Assembly (NCBI RefSeq): GCF_023630705.1
Contig: NZ_JALQEM010000041.1
Location: forward strand, 248,001 to 312,000
Length of the DNA: 64,000 nt
Source: Caballeronia sp. GAFFF1
GTDB taxonomy: Bacteria > Pseudomonadota > Gammaproteobacteria > Burkholderiales > Burkholderiaceae
Reading direction: 5' to 3'
Shown piece by piece: positions 23,664-32,681 of the stretch. The notes under the pieces are model-generated. The model did not search any database. It was not told where the DNA came from and saw nothing but the letters and a program-made list of their open reading frames with translations. Each line of letters begins with the position of its first letter. The first letter of the stretch is position 1. The position numbers were made by a program, and so were the translations under genes.

Positions 23664-25563
23664 CGAGCGCCTCGTCAACCGCTTCGACAGCGGCCGCATG
23701 CTCGCGAATCAGCCGATACACCGTCTCGCCCGGAACAGTCTCCGATTCGAGCAGTTGATCCGCGATCGCGCGAAGCACCGGCTCATTTGCCTTGAGCAAC
23801 GCGAAGCAGGCATCGTTCAGGTCGGAGAGAAGCTCGTTCGCATGTCCGATCGCCGTCTTCAATTGCAGACCGGCGACTTGTTGCGGCAACGCGGCGAGGC
23901 TGAACAGATTTCCGTCGTTATTGAAGCCGAACTTCGAGACCATATCCAGCCCGATGCGCGATGCTTCCTGCAAGTCCTGCGCCGCGCCGCTCGATGCCTC
24001 GTTGAACATCAACAGTTCCGCGTTGCGTCCGCCCAGCAACACCTGAATCTCGTTACGCATCTCGCTTTCGCGATAGAGATGCTTGTCCTGCGCCTTCGTG
24101 ATGAGCGCGACGCCCAGCGCGCCGCCGCGCGGCAGAATCGTGACTTCTTCGAGCACGCCCGTATTCAGCAGCGCCGCAACGAGCCCGTGCCCGGCTTCGT
24201 GAATGGCAATGCGCGTGCGCTCGTCGTCCGACAACGCGCGCTCGGCACCGTTGATGTCGCCGATGCGCGCGATCTTGATCGCCTCGACGAAATGACTGGC
24301 CGCGACTTCCGTATCGCCGGCCTTGCGCGCGACGAGACCCGCCTGATTCACGATCATCGCGAGCGTGGCCGGCGACAAGCCCGTGGTCAGTCGCGCGAGC
24401 TGCGTGAAGTCGATGTCGCCTGCCTTCGTCTTCAGATTGGCCGCGTAGAAACGCAGGATCTTCTCGCGGTCCTCGATATCGGGCAAACGCACCTGAATGG
24501 TCCGATCGAAACGGCCCGGGCGACGCAGCGCCTCGTCGAGATTGTCCGGGTGATTCGTCGCCGCAACGATGATGACGCCTTCGTTGGACGCGAAGCCGTC
24601 CATCTCGGCAAGCAGCTGGTTGATGATGCGGTTGCTCTCGGCTTCGACCGGACCGCCGCCCGTGTCAGTGCGCTTGCCGAGGCCGTCCGCTTCGTCGATG
24701 AAGATGACCGTCGGTGCGTTCTTGCGCGCGAGTTCGAACAAATGCTTCACCTTCTGAATGCCGACGCCATAGTACTTCGCGCTGAAATAGCTGCCCGTGA
24801 TCGCGATGAAGTTCGCGCCGCATTCGCCCGCGAGCGCCTGCGCGAGACGCGTCTTGCCGACGCCCGGCCCGCCCGTCATGAGGATGCCGCACGGCGCGCG
24901 CACGCCCATGCCGGTGAATTGCGCGGGCTCGGTCAGCCACGCGCGCACGTCCGCGAGCGCGGCTTTCGCTTCGCCCGCGCCGATAACGTCGTCGAAGCGC
25001 ATCGCCGGCGATTTCGCCAGCAATTGCGCGCCGCCGCGCATCTCGCGGCGCATGAACCACAACAAGCCGCCGACCATCGCGACGGGCAACAGGATGCTCA
25101 GGATATCGCGCAGGCGATTGAAGTCATCGTCCCATCGCGCCATGCCCGTTTGCACGTTCGCGTCCGGCAGCCAGACGAGTTGATACGACGCGGCTTCGCC
25201 GGACTTCATATCGCCGATCAAGAGCGCATTCGAGAAGGCGCCGTTATGGTCGGCGACGTAGTACTTCTCGCCGCGCTGCGTCGATACGAGAATCGCATCG
25301 CGGCTCACGCCGATGGCGACCACATCGCGGGCGCGGATATCGTCCATGAGCTGAGAGACGTCTTTCTCGCGATGCGTCCACGGCTTCGCGTCAGCACGCA
25401 TCGCGCTCGCCACGCCGGCCAGCGCGAGCGGTTCGTGGTGCGTGGCATCGGCATGATGACGCCACGCGATGGCGCCCGCAGTGGCGATCAGCGCGGCGAC
25501 CGCGACGCCGTACGCGACGAAGCGGCCAAAGCGCGAGCGAAAGAGATTCCTTACCGGTTTCAT
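23656..25563 (-). CDS. FtsH-like membrane AAA+ zinc protease
   Basis: Protein of about 635 residues with FtsH architecture. A membrane helix lies at about residues 13-33, an atypical periplasmic domain at 35-155, a second helix at 156-172, then the AAA+ domain and an M41-like peptidase domain. Seen motifs: Walker A GGPGVGKT (231-238), Walker B VIFIDEAD, arginine-finger region RRPGRFDR, zinc site HEAGH (455-459), and a distal Asp ligand in SSGAAQDLQ (Asp530). The pore loop is AKYYGVG, where FtsH has MFVGVG. The start is set at 25563 by AGGA at good spacing and by the membrane helix; the frame extends to 25710. It probably degrades membrane or regulatory proteins and appears additional to housekeeping FtsH. 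Confidence 0.88.
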   Translation of the reverse strand: MKPVRNLFRSRFGRFVAYGVAVAALIATAGAIAWRHHADATHHEPLALAGVASAMRADAKPWTHREKDVSQLMDDIRARDVVAIGVSRDAILVSTQRGEKYYVADHNGAFSNALLIGDMKSGEAASYQLVWLPDANVQTGMARWDDDFNRLRDILSILLPVAMVGGLLWFMRREMRGGAQLLAKSPAMRFDDVIGAGEAKAALADVRAWLTEPAQFTGMGVRAPCGILMTGGPGVGKTRLAQALAGECGANFIAITGSYFSAKYYGVGIQKVKHLFELARKNAPTVIFIDEADGLGKRTDTGGGPVEAESNRIINQLLAEMDGFASNEGVIIVAATNHPDNLDEALRRPGRFDRTIQVRLPDIEDREKILRFYAANLKTKAGDIDFTQLARLTTGLSPATLAMIVNQAGLVARKAGDTEVAASHFVEAIKIARIGDINGAERALSDDERTRIAIHEAGHGLVAALLNTGVLEEVTILPRGGALGVALITKAQDKHLYRESEMRNEIQVLLGGRNAELLMFNEASSGAAQDLQEASRIGLDMVSKFGFNNDGNLFSLAALPQQVAGLQLKTAIGHANELLSDLNDACFALLKANEPVLRAIADQLLESETVPGETVYRLIREHAAAVEAVDEALAA

Positions 25564-26226
25564 CTGGCAAATCCTGAAACGCGTCGCGATGGCGACCGTT
25601 CTTTGTGTAGGGCGAAAGCGCCCGGTCTGTAAAGGTGAGGCTTCGGTGGCGGGATGTCCGCCGGACACGGCGTGACGATTGACCTTCGACCGCAGAAGAA
25701 ATGTGCGCATGGCACTAGCTGTTTTTACGGCGGGCCGCGGACCTTCTTGATGTCAAAACCCGAGACCGGTAATTTGTTCGCGCTGTTTCATGCTGATAGA
25801 GCGCCGTCGCACGGAGTGCAGGGTATCACAGCACGCGCAAACGCTCTCGTGCGGTAATTAATGCTGAAAGAGGCTTGGTTGATTGCGGGCGGTCTAAGCG
25901 TGTTCGCACGCTGTGCCACGAGCGAACGGTCGTCGTTGTGCTGAACGCAGGCACCGGGCGAGTGGTCGGCATCGCGGTCAAAAAGTCTCTCGCCCAGCCG
26001 CCCGCTGCCGGGTTTCGGGTCGAGCGCAGAGAAGCGATTACCAGCAGTACTAGCCCGAGTCCGACTTCGACCGGATCGCGGCTCATCTATACACTTCGTA
26101 ATCCGTAATAAAAGCGGCGGACCGAATCGAACCGAATGACAAGACGAAGAACGCAGCGCCTTCGGGCGGTGAGAGATAAGAGGCAAGAGGAAACGATCAC
26201 GATAGCAAGGTCGAAATCACACTCGG
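25564..26226. other. 663-bp region with no supported gene
   Basis: The gap lies between the protease start and the stop of the LysR gene, both on the minus strand. Several short overlapping frames exist (for example 25788-26186 on minus and 25875-26108 on plus), but none has a Shine-Dalgarno, recognisable domain or convincing codon pattern. The 26040-26115 part is less GC-rich. It would hold the promoter of the protease gene. Confidence 0.5.
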
Positions 26227-27159
26227 CTAACCCCGCCCTCGCCCTCGCCTCCTCTCCGTCTCGACGACCTCATCGAGCAATTCATCATGCAGTCCGCGCA
26301 GCACCTCGACGAAAGCCGACGCGAGCCGCTCGCGCGGACGATGCGGCGGAAACAGCAGATACGTCGGAAAACGCGTGTGCGGCAGAAACGGCCGGATGAC
26401 GATCTCCGGCCCCGCGAAGTCGCGAGCGACGATTGGATGCGCAAGCGTTACGCCCATGCCGTGACGAACCATTTCGCAGCACATCGCCGTGTATTGCGCC
26501 TCGATGGCGAGCACGCGCTGGACGCCCGCGCGCTGGAACACATCGTCCATGGCGGCGCGCGTGCCGTCGCCGTGACACAGCGAGATGAACGATTCCCCTT
26601 CGAGATCCTTCGGACGGATGCTGCGCTTGGCCGCAAGCCGGTGATTCGCCGGCATCACGCAGACAGCCGGCACGTTCGATAGCTGCTCGACCTCGCAATC
26701 CGACGCCTCGCTCACATAGACCGCGACGCCCAGATCGCAGAACTGCGATGCCGTCCAGTGATTGACCGTACCCGACGTGTTCACATGCAGCGAGACCGTC
26801 ACGTCCGGAAAGAGCGCGACGAAGCGCTTGATCGCGTGCGGCACGAGCGTCATGCCGGCCGATGGCATCGCCGCGATGCGCAAACGTCCGCTGCCCAGAT
26901 TGCGAATCTGGGCCGCCGCGTTGGCGAGGCCCTGCAAGCCGACGAACGCGCGCTCGACCTCGCGAAAGAACGCCGTGCCCTCGCTCGTCGGAATGAGCCG
27001 CACGCCGCTGCGCTGAAAAAGCTGCAGGCCCGTGTCGCGTTCGAGCTGCGAGATCAGGCGGCTCACGTTCGGCTGCGACGTGTAGAGCGCCTTGGCTGCG
27101 GCCGTCATCGATCCCGACACCATGACCGCGCGAAACGCCTCGATATGCTTCAGGTTCAT
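26227..27159 (-). CDS. LysR-family transcriptional regulator of the amine-oxidation operon
   Basis: LTTR of 310 residues with an N-terminal HTH (SGSMTAAAKALYTSQPNVSR at about residues 15-34) and an effector domain from about residue 92 (RLRIAAMPSAGMTLVPHAI). It has the style of NocR/OccR-type regulators that respond to opines or amino acids; this is an impression, not a search result. It is divergent from the PotD-like binding-protein gene at 27326, and a TAT-N11-ATA LysR box lies in the 166-bp gap. The C-terminus ends in an Arg/Gly-rich tail. Likely role: effector-dependent activator of the nine-gene operon to the right. Confidence 0.9.
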   Translation of the reverse strand: MNLKHIEAFRAVMVSGSMTAAAKALYTSQPNVSRLISQLERDTGLQLFQRSGVRLIPTSEGTAFFREVERAFVGLQGLANAAAQIRNLGSGRLRIAAMPSAGMTLVPHAIKRFVALFPDVTVSLHVNTSGTVNHWTASQFCDLGVAVYVSEASDCEVEQLSNVPAVCVMPANHRLAAKRSIRPKDLEGESFISLCHGDGTRAAMDDVFQRAGVQRVLAIEAQYTAMCCEMVRHGMGVTLAHPIVARDFAGPEIVIRPFLPHTRFPTYLLFPPHRPRERLASAFVEVLRGLHDELLDEVVETERRRGRGRG

Positions 27160-27201
27160 GCGTGCTTTCCCCTAAGTGCTGACCACGATGACGAGCCAAT
27201 G

Positions 27202-27218
27202 TATATCAACTGTGCATA
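27202..27218. promoter_or_regulatory. LysR-type box (TAT-N11-ATA)
   Basis: TAT at 27202-27204 and ATA at 27216-27218 enclose 11 bp, fitting the T-N11-A interrupted dyad used by LysR regulators. It sits 43 bp from the regulator start and about 108 bp upstream of the PotD-like gene. An AT-rich stretch follows (27224-27239) that could hold the -10/-35 region. Confidence 0.45.
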
Positions 27219-27325
27219 GGTCAGTATTTTATTTGTATTGGACGATATGAACTGTCGGCGCGACACTCGATTCATCGACGGGACCACACCCCGCGTCCCA
27301 CGCCCCCCGCCATGGAGATCACGTC

Positions 27326-28396
27326 ATGAAAAGAGCGTTGCATCGCCGTCTGTCCGCCCTTTCCGCTCGCCCCACGATCACCGCTCTGGCGCTCGCCGCA
27401 GCCTGCGCCACGCCGATGCTCGCGCAGGCCGAAACCACGCTGTACGTCGCGAACGTAGGCGGCTCGAACGAGCAGCTCTATCGGCAGAAGATCATCCCGG
27501 CCTTCGAGAAGTCGCATAACGTGAAGGTCGTCTACGTGGCGGGCAATTCGAGCGACACGCTCGCGAAGTTGCAGGCGCAACGAGGGCATCAGCAGATCAA
27601 TGTCGCGGTGATGGACGACGGCCCGATGTATCAGGCCATGCAGATGAACCTGTGCGCGAAGCTCGACGACGCGCCCGTCATGAACGACGTCTATCCGCTC
27701 GCGAAGATCGGCCCGAGCGCGATCGGCGTCGGCATGGTGGCAACGGGCATCGGCTATAACGAGGAAGCATTCAAGAAAGCCGGCCTGCCGCCGCCCGATT
27801 CGTGGAAGGTGCTCGAAGACTCGCGCATCAAGGGCAAGCTCGGCGTGCCGCCGATCACCAACACCTACGGCCTGCACACGCTCGTCATGCTCGCGCGGCT
27901 GTCGGGCGGCGGCGAGAAGAACATCGACCCCGGCTTCACCGCGATGACCAAGCAAGTCGCGCCCAACGTGCTCTCGTGGGCGCCGACGCCCGGCGAGATG
28001 GACGGCCAGATGCAGTCCGGCGACGTGATTCTCGCGCCTTACGGCAGCGGCCGCGCCGTCGCATTGCAGAACACGGGCTTCCCGCTCAAGTTCATCTACC
28101 CGAAGGAAGGCGCGGTCGCGTTGCAGGTTGCGGCGTGCGTCGTCGCGGAGAACGCGCAGCCGAAGCTCTCGCAGGAGTTCGTCCAGTACCTGCTGACGCC
28201 GGAAGTCCAAATGCTGCAAGCGCAGAACATCGGGCTCGGTCCGGTCAACAAGACGGTGAAACTCGCGCCCGAAGTCGCGGCGCGCGTGCCTTATGGTCCC
28301 GATCAGGTGGCGAAGCTGACCGCGGTGGACTGGGCGACCATCAACCAGCATCGCACCGAATGGACGGAACGCTGGAATCGCACGGTCGAGCGCTAA
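27326..28396 (+). CDS. PotD-type extracellular solute-binding protein
   Basis: Periplasmic binding protein of 356 residues of the spermidine/putrescine/iron group (SBP_bac_6/8 type) with a signal peptide ending MLAQAE at about residue 36. The mature protein starts TTLYVANVGGSNEQLYR and contains the interdomain segment GVGMVATGIGYNEEAFKKAG and a late EFVQYLLTPEVQ helix. GGAG lies 8 bp before the ATG. It is the first gene of an operon that continues with PotA-, PotB- and PotC-like genes, so it delivers the ligand to that importer. The downstream oxidases suggest an amine, opine or modified amino acid as ligand. Confidence 0.9.
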   Translation: MKRALHRRLSALSARPTITALALAAACATPMLAQAETTLYVANVGGSNEQLYRQKIIPAFEKSHNVKVVYVAGNSSDTLAKLQAQRGHQQINVAVMDDGPMYQAMQMNLCAKLDDAPVMNDVYPLAKIGPSAIGVGMVATGIGYNEEAFKKAGLPPPDSWKVLEDSRIKGKLGVPPITNTYGLHTLVMLARLSGGGEKNIDPGFTAMTKQVAPNVLSWAPTPGEMDGQMQSGDVILAPYGSGRAVALQNTGFPLKFIYPKEGAVALQVAACVVAENAQPKLSQEFVQYLLTPEVQMLQAQNIGLGPVNKTVKLAPEVAARVPYGPDQVAKLTAVDWATINQHRTEWTERWNRTVER

Positions 28397-28424
28397 ACGA
28401 GCATCTGTCGAAGGAGTCACGCGC

Positions 28425-29504
28425 ATGGCATTTCTGACGCTTCAGGGCATCTCCAAACGCTACGGCGATTTCACGGCAATCGAACAGCTCGATCTCTCGG
28501 TCGAACGCGGCGAGTTCTTGTCCCTGCTCGGCCCGTCCGGATGTGGCAAGACCACGACCTTGCAGATGGTCGCGGGCTTCGTCACGCCGACGACCGGCCG
28601 CATCGAGCTCGACGGCCGCGACATTACGAACGAACGCCCGGAGAAACGCGGCATCGGCGTGGTTTTTCAGAGTTACGCGCTGTTTCCGCACATGACGGTG
28701 GCGGGCAACGTCGGCTTCGGCCTGGAGATGCGCAAGGTCAGGCGCCGGGAGCGCGAGGAACGCATCGAGGAGGCGCTCGCGCTCGTGCGGCTCAAGGGTC
28801 TCGGGCATCGGTATCCGAAGGAGTTGTCGGGCGGCCAGCGGCAGCGCGTCGCCATTGCGCGCGCCATCGCGATGCAGCCGGAACTGCTGCTGCTCGACGA
28901 ACCGATGTCCAATCTCGACGCCAAGCTGCGCGAGGAAATGCACATCGAACTGCGCGCCATTCAGAAGCGCCTGGGCATCACGACGATTCTCGTCACGCAC
29001 GATCAAGTCGAAGCGATGACCATGAGCGACCGCATCGCGGTGATGCATCGCGGCACCATCGCGCAGCTCTCGACGCCGTACGACGCTTACGAGCGCCCCG
29101 CGACGGCGTTCGCATCGACGTTCCTCGGCCGCACGAACGCGTTCGCGGGGGAAGTGCTGCTGCGCAATCCGCGCTGCGCGGTGGTCGACGTCGCCGGCAC
29201 GCAACTGCATGTGCCGCACGAAGGGCGTCAGGTGGATGGCGCGGTGAACGTCTATATCCGCCCGGAGAAGGTGCATCTCGCTAACGGCGATGCGCGCATC
29301 AAAGGCCACATCGCGACGCGCGTGTTCGTCGGCAATCAATGGCTGCTCGAAGTCGACACCGCGCTCGGCAAGCTGCGCGTCGCCCAGCCGAACCACGGCG
29401 CGCCGCCGCCCGAAGAAGGCGATGAGGTGGGCCTCGCCTGGACCGACGACGATCTGCGTGTGCTCACGCAGGAAAGCAGGGAGACGCAGCATGGCCACGC
29501 TTGA
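28425..29504 (+). CDS. PotA-like ABC transporter ATP-binding protein
   Basis: ATPase of 359 residues with a C-terminal TOBE domain, typical of spermidine/putrescine-type importers. Walker A is GPSGCGKT (about 37-44), Q-loop VFQSYALFPHM, signature LSGGQRQRVAIARA, Walker B LLLLDEPMSNLD and switch His in VTHDQVEAM. The TOBE region is from about residue 280 (YIRPEKVHLA). AAGGAG precedes the ATG. It overlaps the next permease gene by 14 bp, so translation is coupled. Confidence 0.95.
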   Translation: MAFLTLQGISKRYGDFTAIEQLDLSVERGEFLSLLGPSGCGKTTTLQMVAGFVTPTTGRIELDGRDITNERPEKRGIGVVFQSYALFPHMTVAGNVGFGLEMRKVRRREREERIEEALALVRLKGLGHRYPKELSGGQRQRVAIARAIAMQPELLLLDEPMSNLDAKLREEMHIELRAIQKRLGITTILVTHDQVEAMTMSDRIAVMHRGTIAQLSTPYDAYERPATAFASTFLGRTNAFAGEVLLRNPRCAVVDVAGTQLHVPHEGRQVDGAVNVYIRPEKVHLANGDARIKGHIATRVFVGNQWLLEVDTALGKLRVAQPNHGAPPPEEGDEVGLAWTDDDLRVLTQESRETQHGHA

Positions 29505-30363
29505 CGACGCCCGCCCCGGCGCAGCGCCGTGGCTGCTCTCCGGGCCCGCGCTGCTGCTCTTCACCGGCCTGCTGCTCGTGCCGCTGATGCTCACGCTGCT
29601 GCTCTCGTTTCGCGTCTTCAGCGATACGGCGGGCGTCACGTCCGCGTACACGCTCGCGAACTACTGGGAAGTCGTGAGCGACCCGTATTACGGCACGATC
29701 TTTCTGCGCACGGCGGGCCTCGCGTTCGGCGTCACGCTGCTCTCCATCGTGCTCGGCGTGCCGGAGACGATCATCCTCGCGCGCATGAGAAAGCCGTGGC
29801 AATCGCTGTGTCTCCTCATCGTGCTCGGGCCGCTGCTCATCTCGGTGGTCGTGCGCACGCTCGGCTGGCAGATCCTGCTCGGCAACAACGGCGTGCTCAA
29901 CAACGTGTTGCAGGCGCTGCACGTCACCGATGGACCCATCCGCCTCGTCTTCACGATGACCGGCATGATCATCGCGCTCACGCACGTGCTGGTGCCGTTC
30001 ATGGTGATGTCCGTCTGGGCCAACATGCAGAAGCTCGATCCGCAGGTGGAATGGGCAGGCCGCTCGCTCGGCGGATCGCCGCTCAAGGTGTTTCGGCGCG
30101 TGGTGCTGCCGCAGATCATGCCGGGCGTGCTGTCGGGTTCGATCATCGTCTTCGCGCTGTCGGCGTCCGCGTTCGCCACGCCCGCGCTCATCGGCGGGCG
30201 GCGGCTCAAGGTGGTCGCCACCGCCGCGTACGACGAATTTCTCGGCACGCTCAACTGGCCGCTCGGCGCGAGCATCGCCGTGTTGCTGCTGATCGCGAAC
30301 GTGGCCATCGTGATGGGATGCAGCCGTCTTGCGGAACGCCGTTTCAAGCACATTTTCGACTGA
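29491..30363 (+). CDS. PotB-like ABC transporter permease
   Basis: Inner-membrane permease of 290 residues (BPD_transp_1) with about six helices. The coupling EAA-type loop reads EWAGRSLGGSPLKVFRRVVLP near residues 185-205. The frame extends upstream to 29290, but the ATG at 29491 overlaps the end of the ATPase gene and begins right before the first hydrophobic helix (PWLLSGPALLLFTGLLLVP), so it is chosen. With the following gene it forms the heterodimeric channel of the importer. Confidence 0.92.
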   Translation: MATLDDARPGAAPWLLSGPALLLFTGLLLVPLMLTLLLSFRVFSDTAGVTSAYTLANYWEVVSDPYYGTIFLRTAGLAFGVTLLSIVLGVPETIILARMRKPWQSLCLLIVLGPLLISVVVRTLGWQILLGNNGVLNNVLQALHVTDGPIRLVFTMTGMIIALTHVLVPFMVMSVWANMQKLDPQVEWAGRSLGGSPLKVFRRVVLPQIMPGVLSGSIIVFALSASAFATPALIGGRRLKVVATAAYDEFLGTLNWPLGASIAVLLLIANVAIVMGCSRLAERRFKHIFD

Positions 30364-30379
30364 ACGCGAGGACATGCAC

Positions 30380-31177
30380 ATGAAACAGAACGGCCCCCTC
30401 GCGCTCGTCTTCAATGCGCTCTTTCTGACTTTCATCCTCGCGCCGCTCGCCGTGGTGATGCTCGTTGCGTTCACCGACAAGGGCTTCATTTCGATGCCCT
30501 TCGATGGCGCGTCGTTCCGCTGGTTCCACGCGATCATCGAGAACGGCGACATCGTGTCCGCCTTCTGGCTGTCGATCAAGCTCGCGTTCGCGGCGGCGAC
30601 CATCGGCGTGCTGCTCGCGGTGCCCGCCGCGCTGGCCATTGCGCGCTACCGCTTTCCCGGCCGCGCCGCGCTCACCAGCTTCTTTCTCTCGCCGATGATG
30701 ATTCCGGCCGTCGTGCTCGGCATCGCGTTTCTTCGGTTTCTGTCGATGCTCCATTTGTCGGGATCGTTCTGGTCGCTGGTATGCGCGCATGTGGTGATCG
30801 TGCTGCCGTATGCGCTGCGGCTCGCGCTGTCGTCGGCGGTGGGGCTCGATCGCGATGCCGAACGCGCGGCGCTTTCGTGCGGCGCGAGCCGCTTCACCGC
30901 GTTTCGCCGCGTTGTGCTGCCGATGATCCGCACGGGCGTCGCGGGCGGCTGGGTGCTCTCGTTCATCCAGAGCTTCGACGAGCTGACGATGACCATCTTC
31001 GTCGCCACGCCCGGCACCACGACGCTGCCCGTGGCGATGTACAACCAGATCGCGCAGACGATCGATCCGCTGGTCGCGAGCGTGTCCGCGGTGCTGATCG
31101 TCGGCACGGTGCTCCTGATGATCCTGCTCGACCGCATGGTCGGACTGGACCGTATCCTGATCGGAGAAGCCCGATGA
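30380..31177 (+). CDS. PotC-like ABC transporter permease
   Basis: Inner-membrane permease of 265 residues (BPD_transp_1) with about six helices and the EAA-type loop ERAALSCGASRFTAFRRVVLP near residues 160-180. Two ATGs, at 30374 and 30380, are in frame. GAGG is spaced 8 bp from the second, which is chosen. The stop overlaps the next start (ATGA, 31174-31177), linking the transporter directly to the oxidase genes. Confidence 0.92.
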   Translation: MKQNGPLALVFNALFLTFILAPLAVVMLVAFTDKGFISMPFDGASFRWFHAIIENGDIVSAFWLSIKLAFAAATIGVLLAVPAALAIARYRFPGRAALTSFFLSPMMIPAVVLGIAFLRFLSMLHLSGSFWSLVCAHVVIVLPYALRLALSSAVGLDRDAERAALSCGASRFTAFRRVVLPMIRTGVAGGWVLSFIQSFDELTMTIFVATPGTTTLPVAMYNQIAQTIDPLVASVSAVLIVGTVLLMILLDRMVGLDRILIGEAR

Positions 31178-32301
31178 CTTCTGTTAGTCCCGACGTACTC
31201 GTGCTGGGCGGCGGCCTGGTGGGTTCCGCTGTCGCGTACGGCCTCGCCCGCGAAGGCGCGCGCGTGACCGTGCTCGATGAAGACGACGGCGGCTTTCGTG
31301 CCTCGCGCGGCAACTTCGGCCTCGTGTGGATTCAGGGCAAGGGCTACGGCCTGTCGCCTTACGCGCGATGGTCGCGCAGTTCGGCGATGCGCTGGCCGGC
31401 GCTAGCGGAATCGCTGCACGGCGAATCGGGCGTCGACGTCGCGCTGCGTCAGCCCGGCGGCTTCCACTTCTGCTTCAACGACGCCGAGCTCGCCGACCGC
31501 GAGAAGCGTCTCTCGACGCTGCAAGCCGAACTGGGCGACTACCCGTACCAGATGCTCACGGCCGCCGAAGTGCGCGAGCGCATTCCGCAGATCGGGCCGA
31601 AGGTGATCGGCGCGAGCTACACGCCGATGGACGGCCATGTGAATCCGCTCAAGCTGCTGCGCGGCCTTCACACGTCGATGCAGGCGCGCGGCGTGCGCCT
31701 CGTGTCGGCCGAGCGCGCCGAACGCATCGTGCCCGAGAGAAACGGCTTTGTCGTGCACGGCAAGCGCGCAACGTATCGCGCCGGACGCGTGGTGCTCGCC
31801 GCCGGCCTCGGCAATCGTACGCTCGCGCCGTTCGTCGGGCTGAATGCGCCGGTCGCGCCGAATCGCGGACAGGTGCTGGTGAGCGAGCGCGTCGCGCCGT
31901 TCCTGCATTATCCGACGCTCAACGTGCGTCAGACCGACGAAGGCAGCCTGCAATTCGGCGATTCGATGGAAGAAGTCGGCTTCAACGACTTCACGACGAC
32001 ACACGTCCTCGCCGATATTGCCCGCCGTGCCGTGCGCGCGTTCCCGCTGCTCGAACACGTGCGGCTCGTCCGCATGTGGGCCGCATTGCGCGTCTACAGC
32101 CCGGACGGCTTTCCGGTCTATGACCAGTCCGAGGCGCATCCCGGCGCGTTCGTCGTGACCTGCCACAGCGGCGTGACGCTCGCCGCCGCGCACGCCATGC
32201 GCATTGCGCCGTGGATTCTCGGCGCGCCGATTCCCGACGAGCTTCCCGCCTTCTCCGCGCGCCGCTTCGAGCACGCCGAAGAACTCATCTCCGCACATTG
32301 A
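31174..32301 (+). CDS. DAO-family FAD-dependent oxidoreductase 1
   Basis: Flavoprotein of 375 residues of the D-amino-acid oxidase/sarcosine oxidase family. The N-terminal dinucleotide motif is VLGGGLVGSAVAYGLA (about 10-25), followed by the acidic ribose-binding VLDED. RASRGNFGLVW and the C-terminal DGFPVYDQ...THSG-like segment (CHSGVTLAAAHAM) are typical of the fold. The start overlaps the permease stop, with GGAG 8 bp upstream. It probably oxidises a secondary amine or amino acid to an imine. A second DAO protein lies three genes downstream, and together with the ferredoxin and flavoprotein between them they resemble heteromeric opine or hydroxyproline oxidases. Confidence 0.88.
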   Translation: MTSVSPDVLVLGGGLVGSAVAYGLAREGARVTVLDEDDGGFRASRGNFGLVWIQGKGYGLSPYARWSRSSAMRWPALAESLHGESGVDVALRQPGGFHFCFNDAELADREKRLSTLQAELGDYPYQMLTAAEVRERIPQIGPKVIGASYTPMDGHVNPLKLLRGLHTSMQARGVRLVSAERAERIVPERNGFVVHGKRATYRAGRVVLAAGLGNRTLAPFVGLNAPVAPNRGQVLVSERVAPFLHYPTLNVRQTDEGSLQFGDSMEEVGFNDFTTTHVLADIARRAVRAFPLLEHVRLVRMWAALRVYSPDGFPVYDQSEAHPGAFVVTCHSGVTLAAAHAMRIAPWILGAPIPDELPAFSARRFEHAEELISAH

Positions 32302-32312
32302 GCAAGCACGAC

Positions 32313-32681
32313 ATGACTTCATCGACACCTTCGCTTTTCAAGCCGTTGCCGGGCGCCCACAGCGCGAACATCGACATCTTCTTCAACGGTCAGGCCCTGA
32401 GCGTGCCGGGCGGGCGCTCGGTCGCGGCGGCCCTGCTCGCGGCCGGCGTGTCGCGGTTTCGCGCGACGCCGGTCTCCGGCGCCCCGCGCGCGCCGTACTG
32501 CATGATGGGCGCGTGCTTCGAATGTCTGGTCGAGATCGACGGCGTGCCGAGCCGCCAGAGCTGCATGGTCGAAGTGCGGGCCGGCATGCGCATCCGTTCG
32601 CAGGAAGGGGCGCGCGATCTGCCGCCATCCGTCGATACCGATACTGCCGACGCATCGCTGGAGAACGCGCATGGACGCTAA
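32313..32681 (+). CDS. (2Fe-2S)-binding subunit, opine-oxidase-like
   Basis: Small protein of 122 residues with a plant-type-like [2Fe-2S] cluster motif C-x4-C-x2-C...C (CMMGACFECLVEIDG, then QSC), similar to the small subunits of opine oxidases, HcnA-type proteins and D-hydroxyproline dehydrogenases. The frame extends upstream, but the ATG at 32313 gives a family-length product. It overlaps the next gene by 11 bp, so the two subunits are probably made together. Role: electron relay within a multisubunit amine dehydrogenase. Confidence 0.88.
   Translation: MTSSTPSLFKPLPGAHSANIDIFFNGQALSVPGGRSVAAALLAAGVSRFRATPVSGAPRAPYCMMGACFECLVEIDGVPSRQSCMVEVRAGMRIRSQEGARDLPPSVDTDTADASLENAHGR

Noticed and set aside
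25788..26186. Short minus-strand frames in the gap after the FtsH-like gene
   Set aside because: Overlapping frames of similar size on both strands, no ribosome site, no domain.
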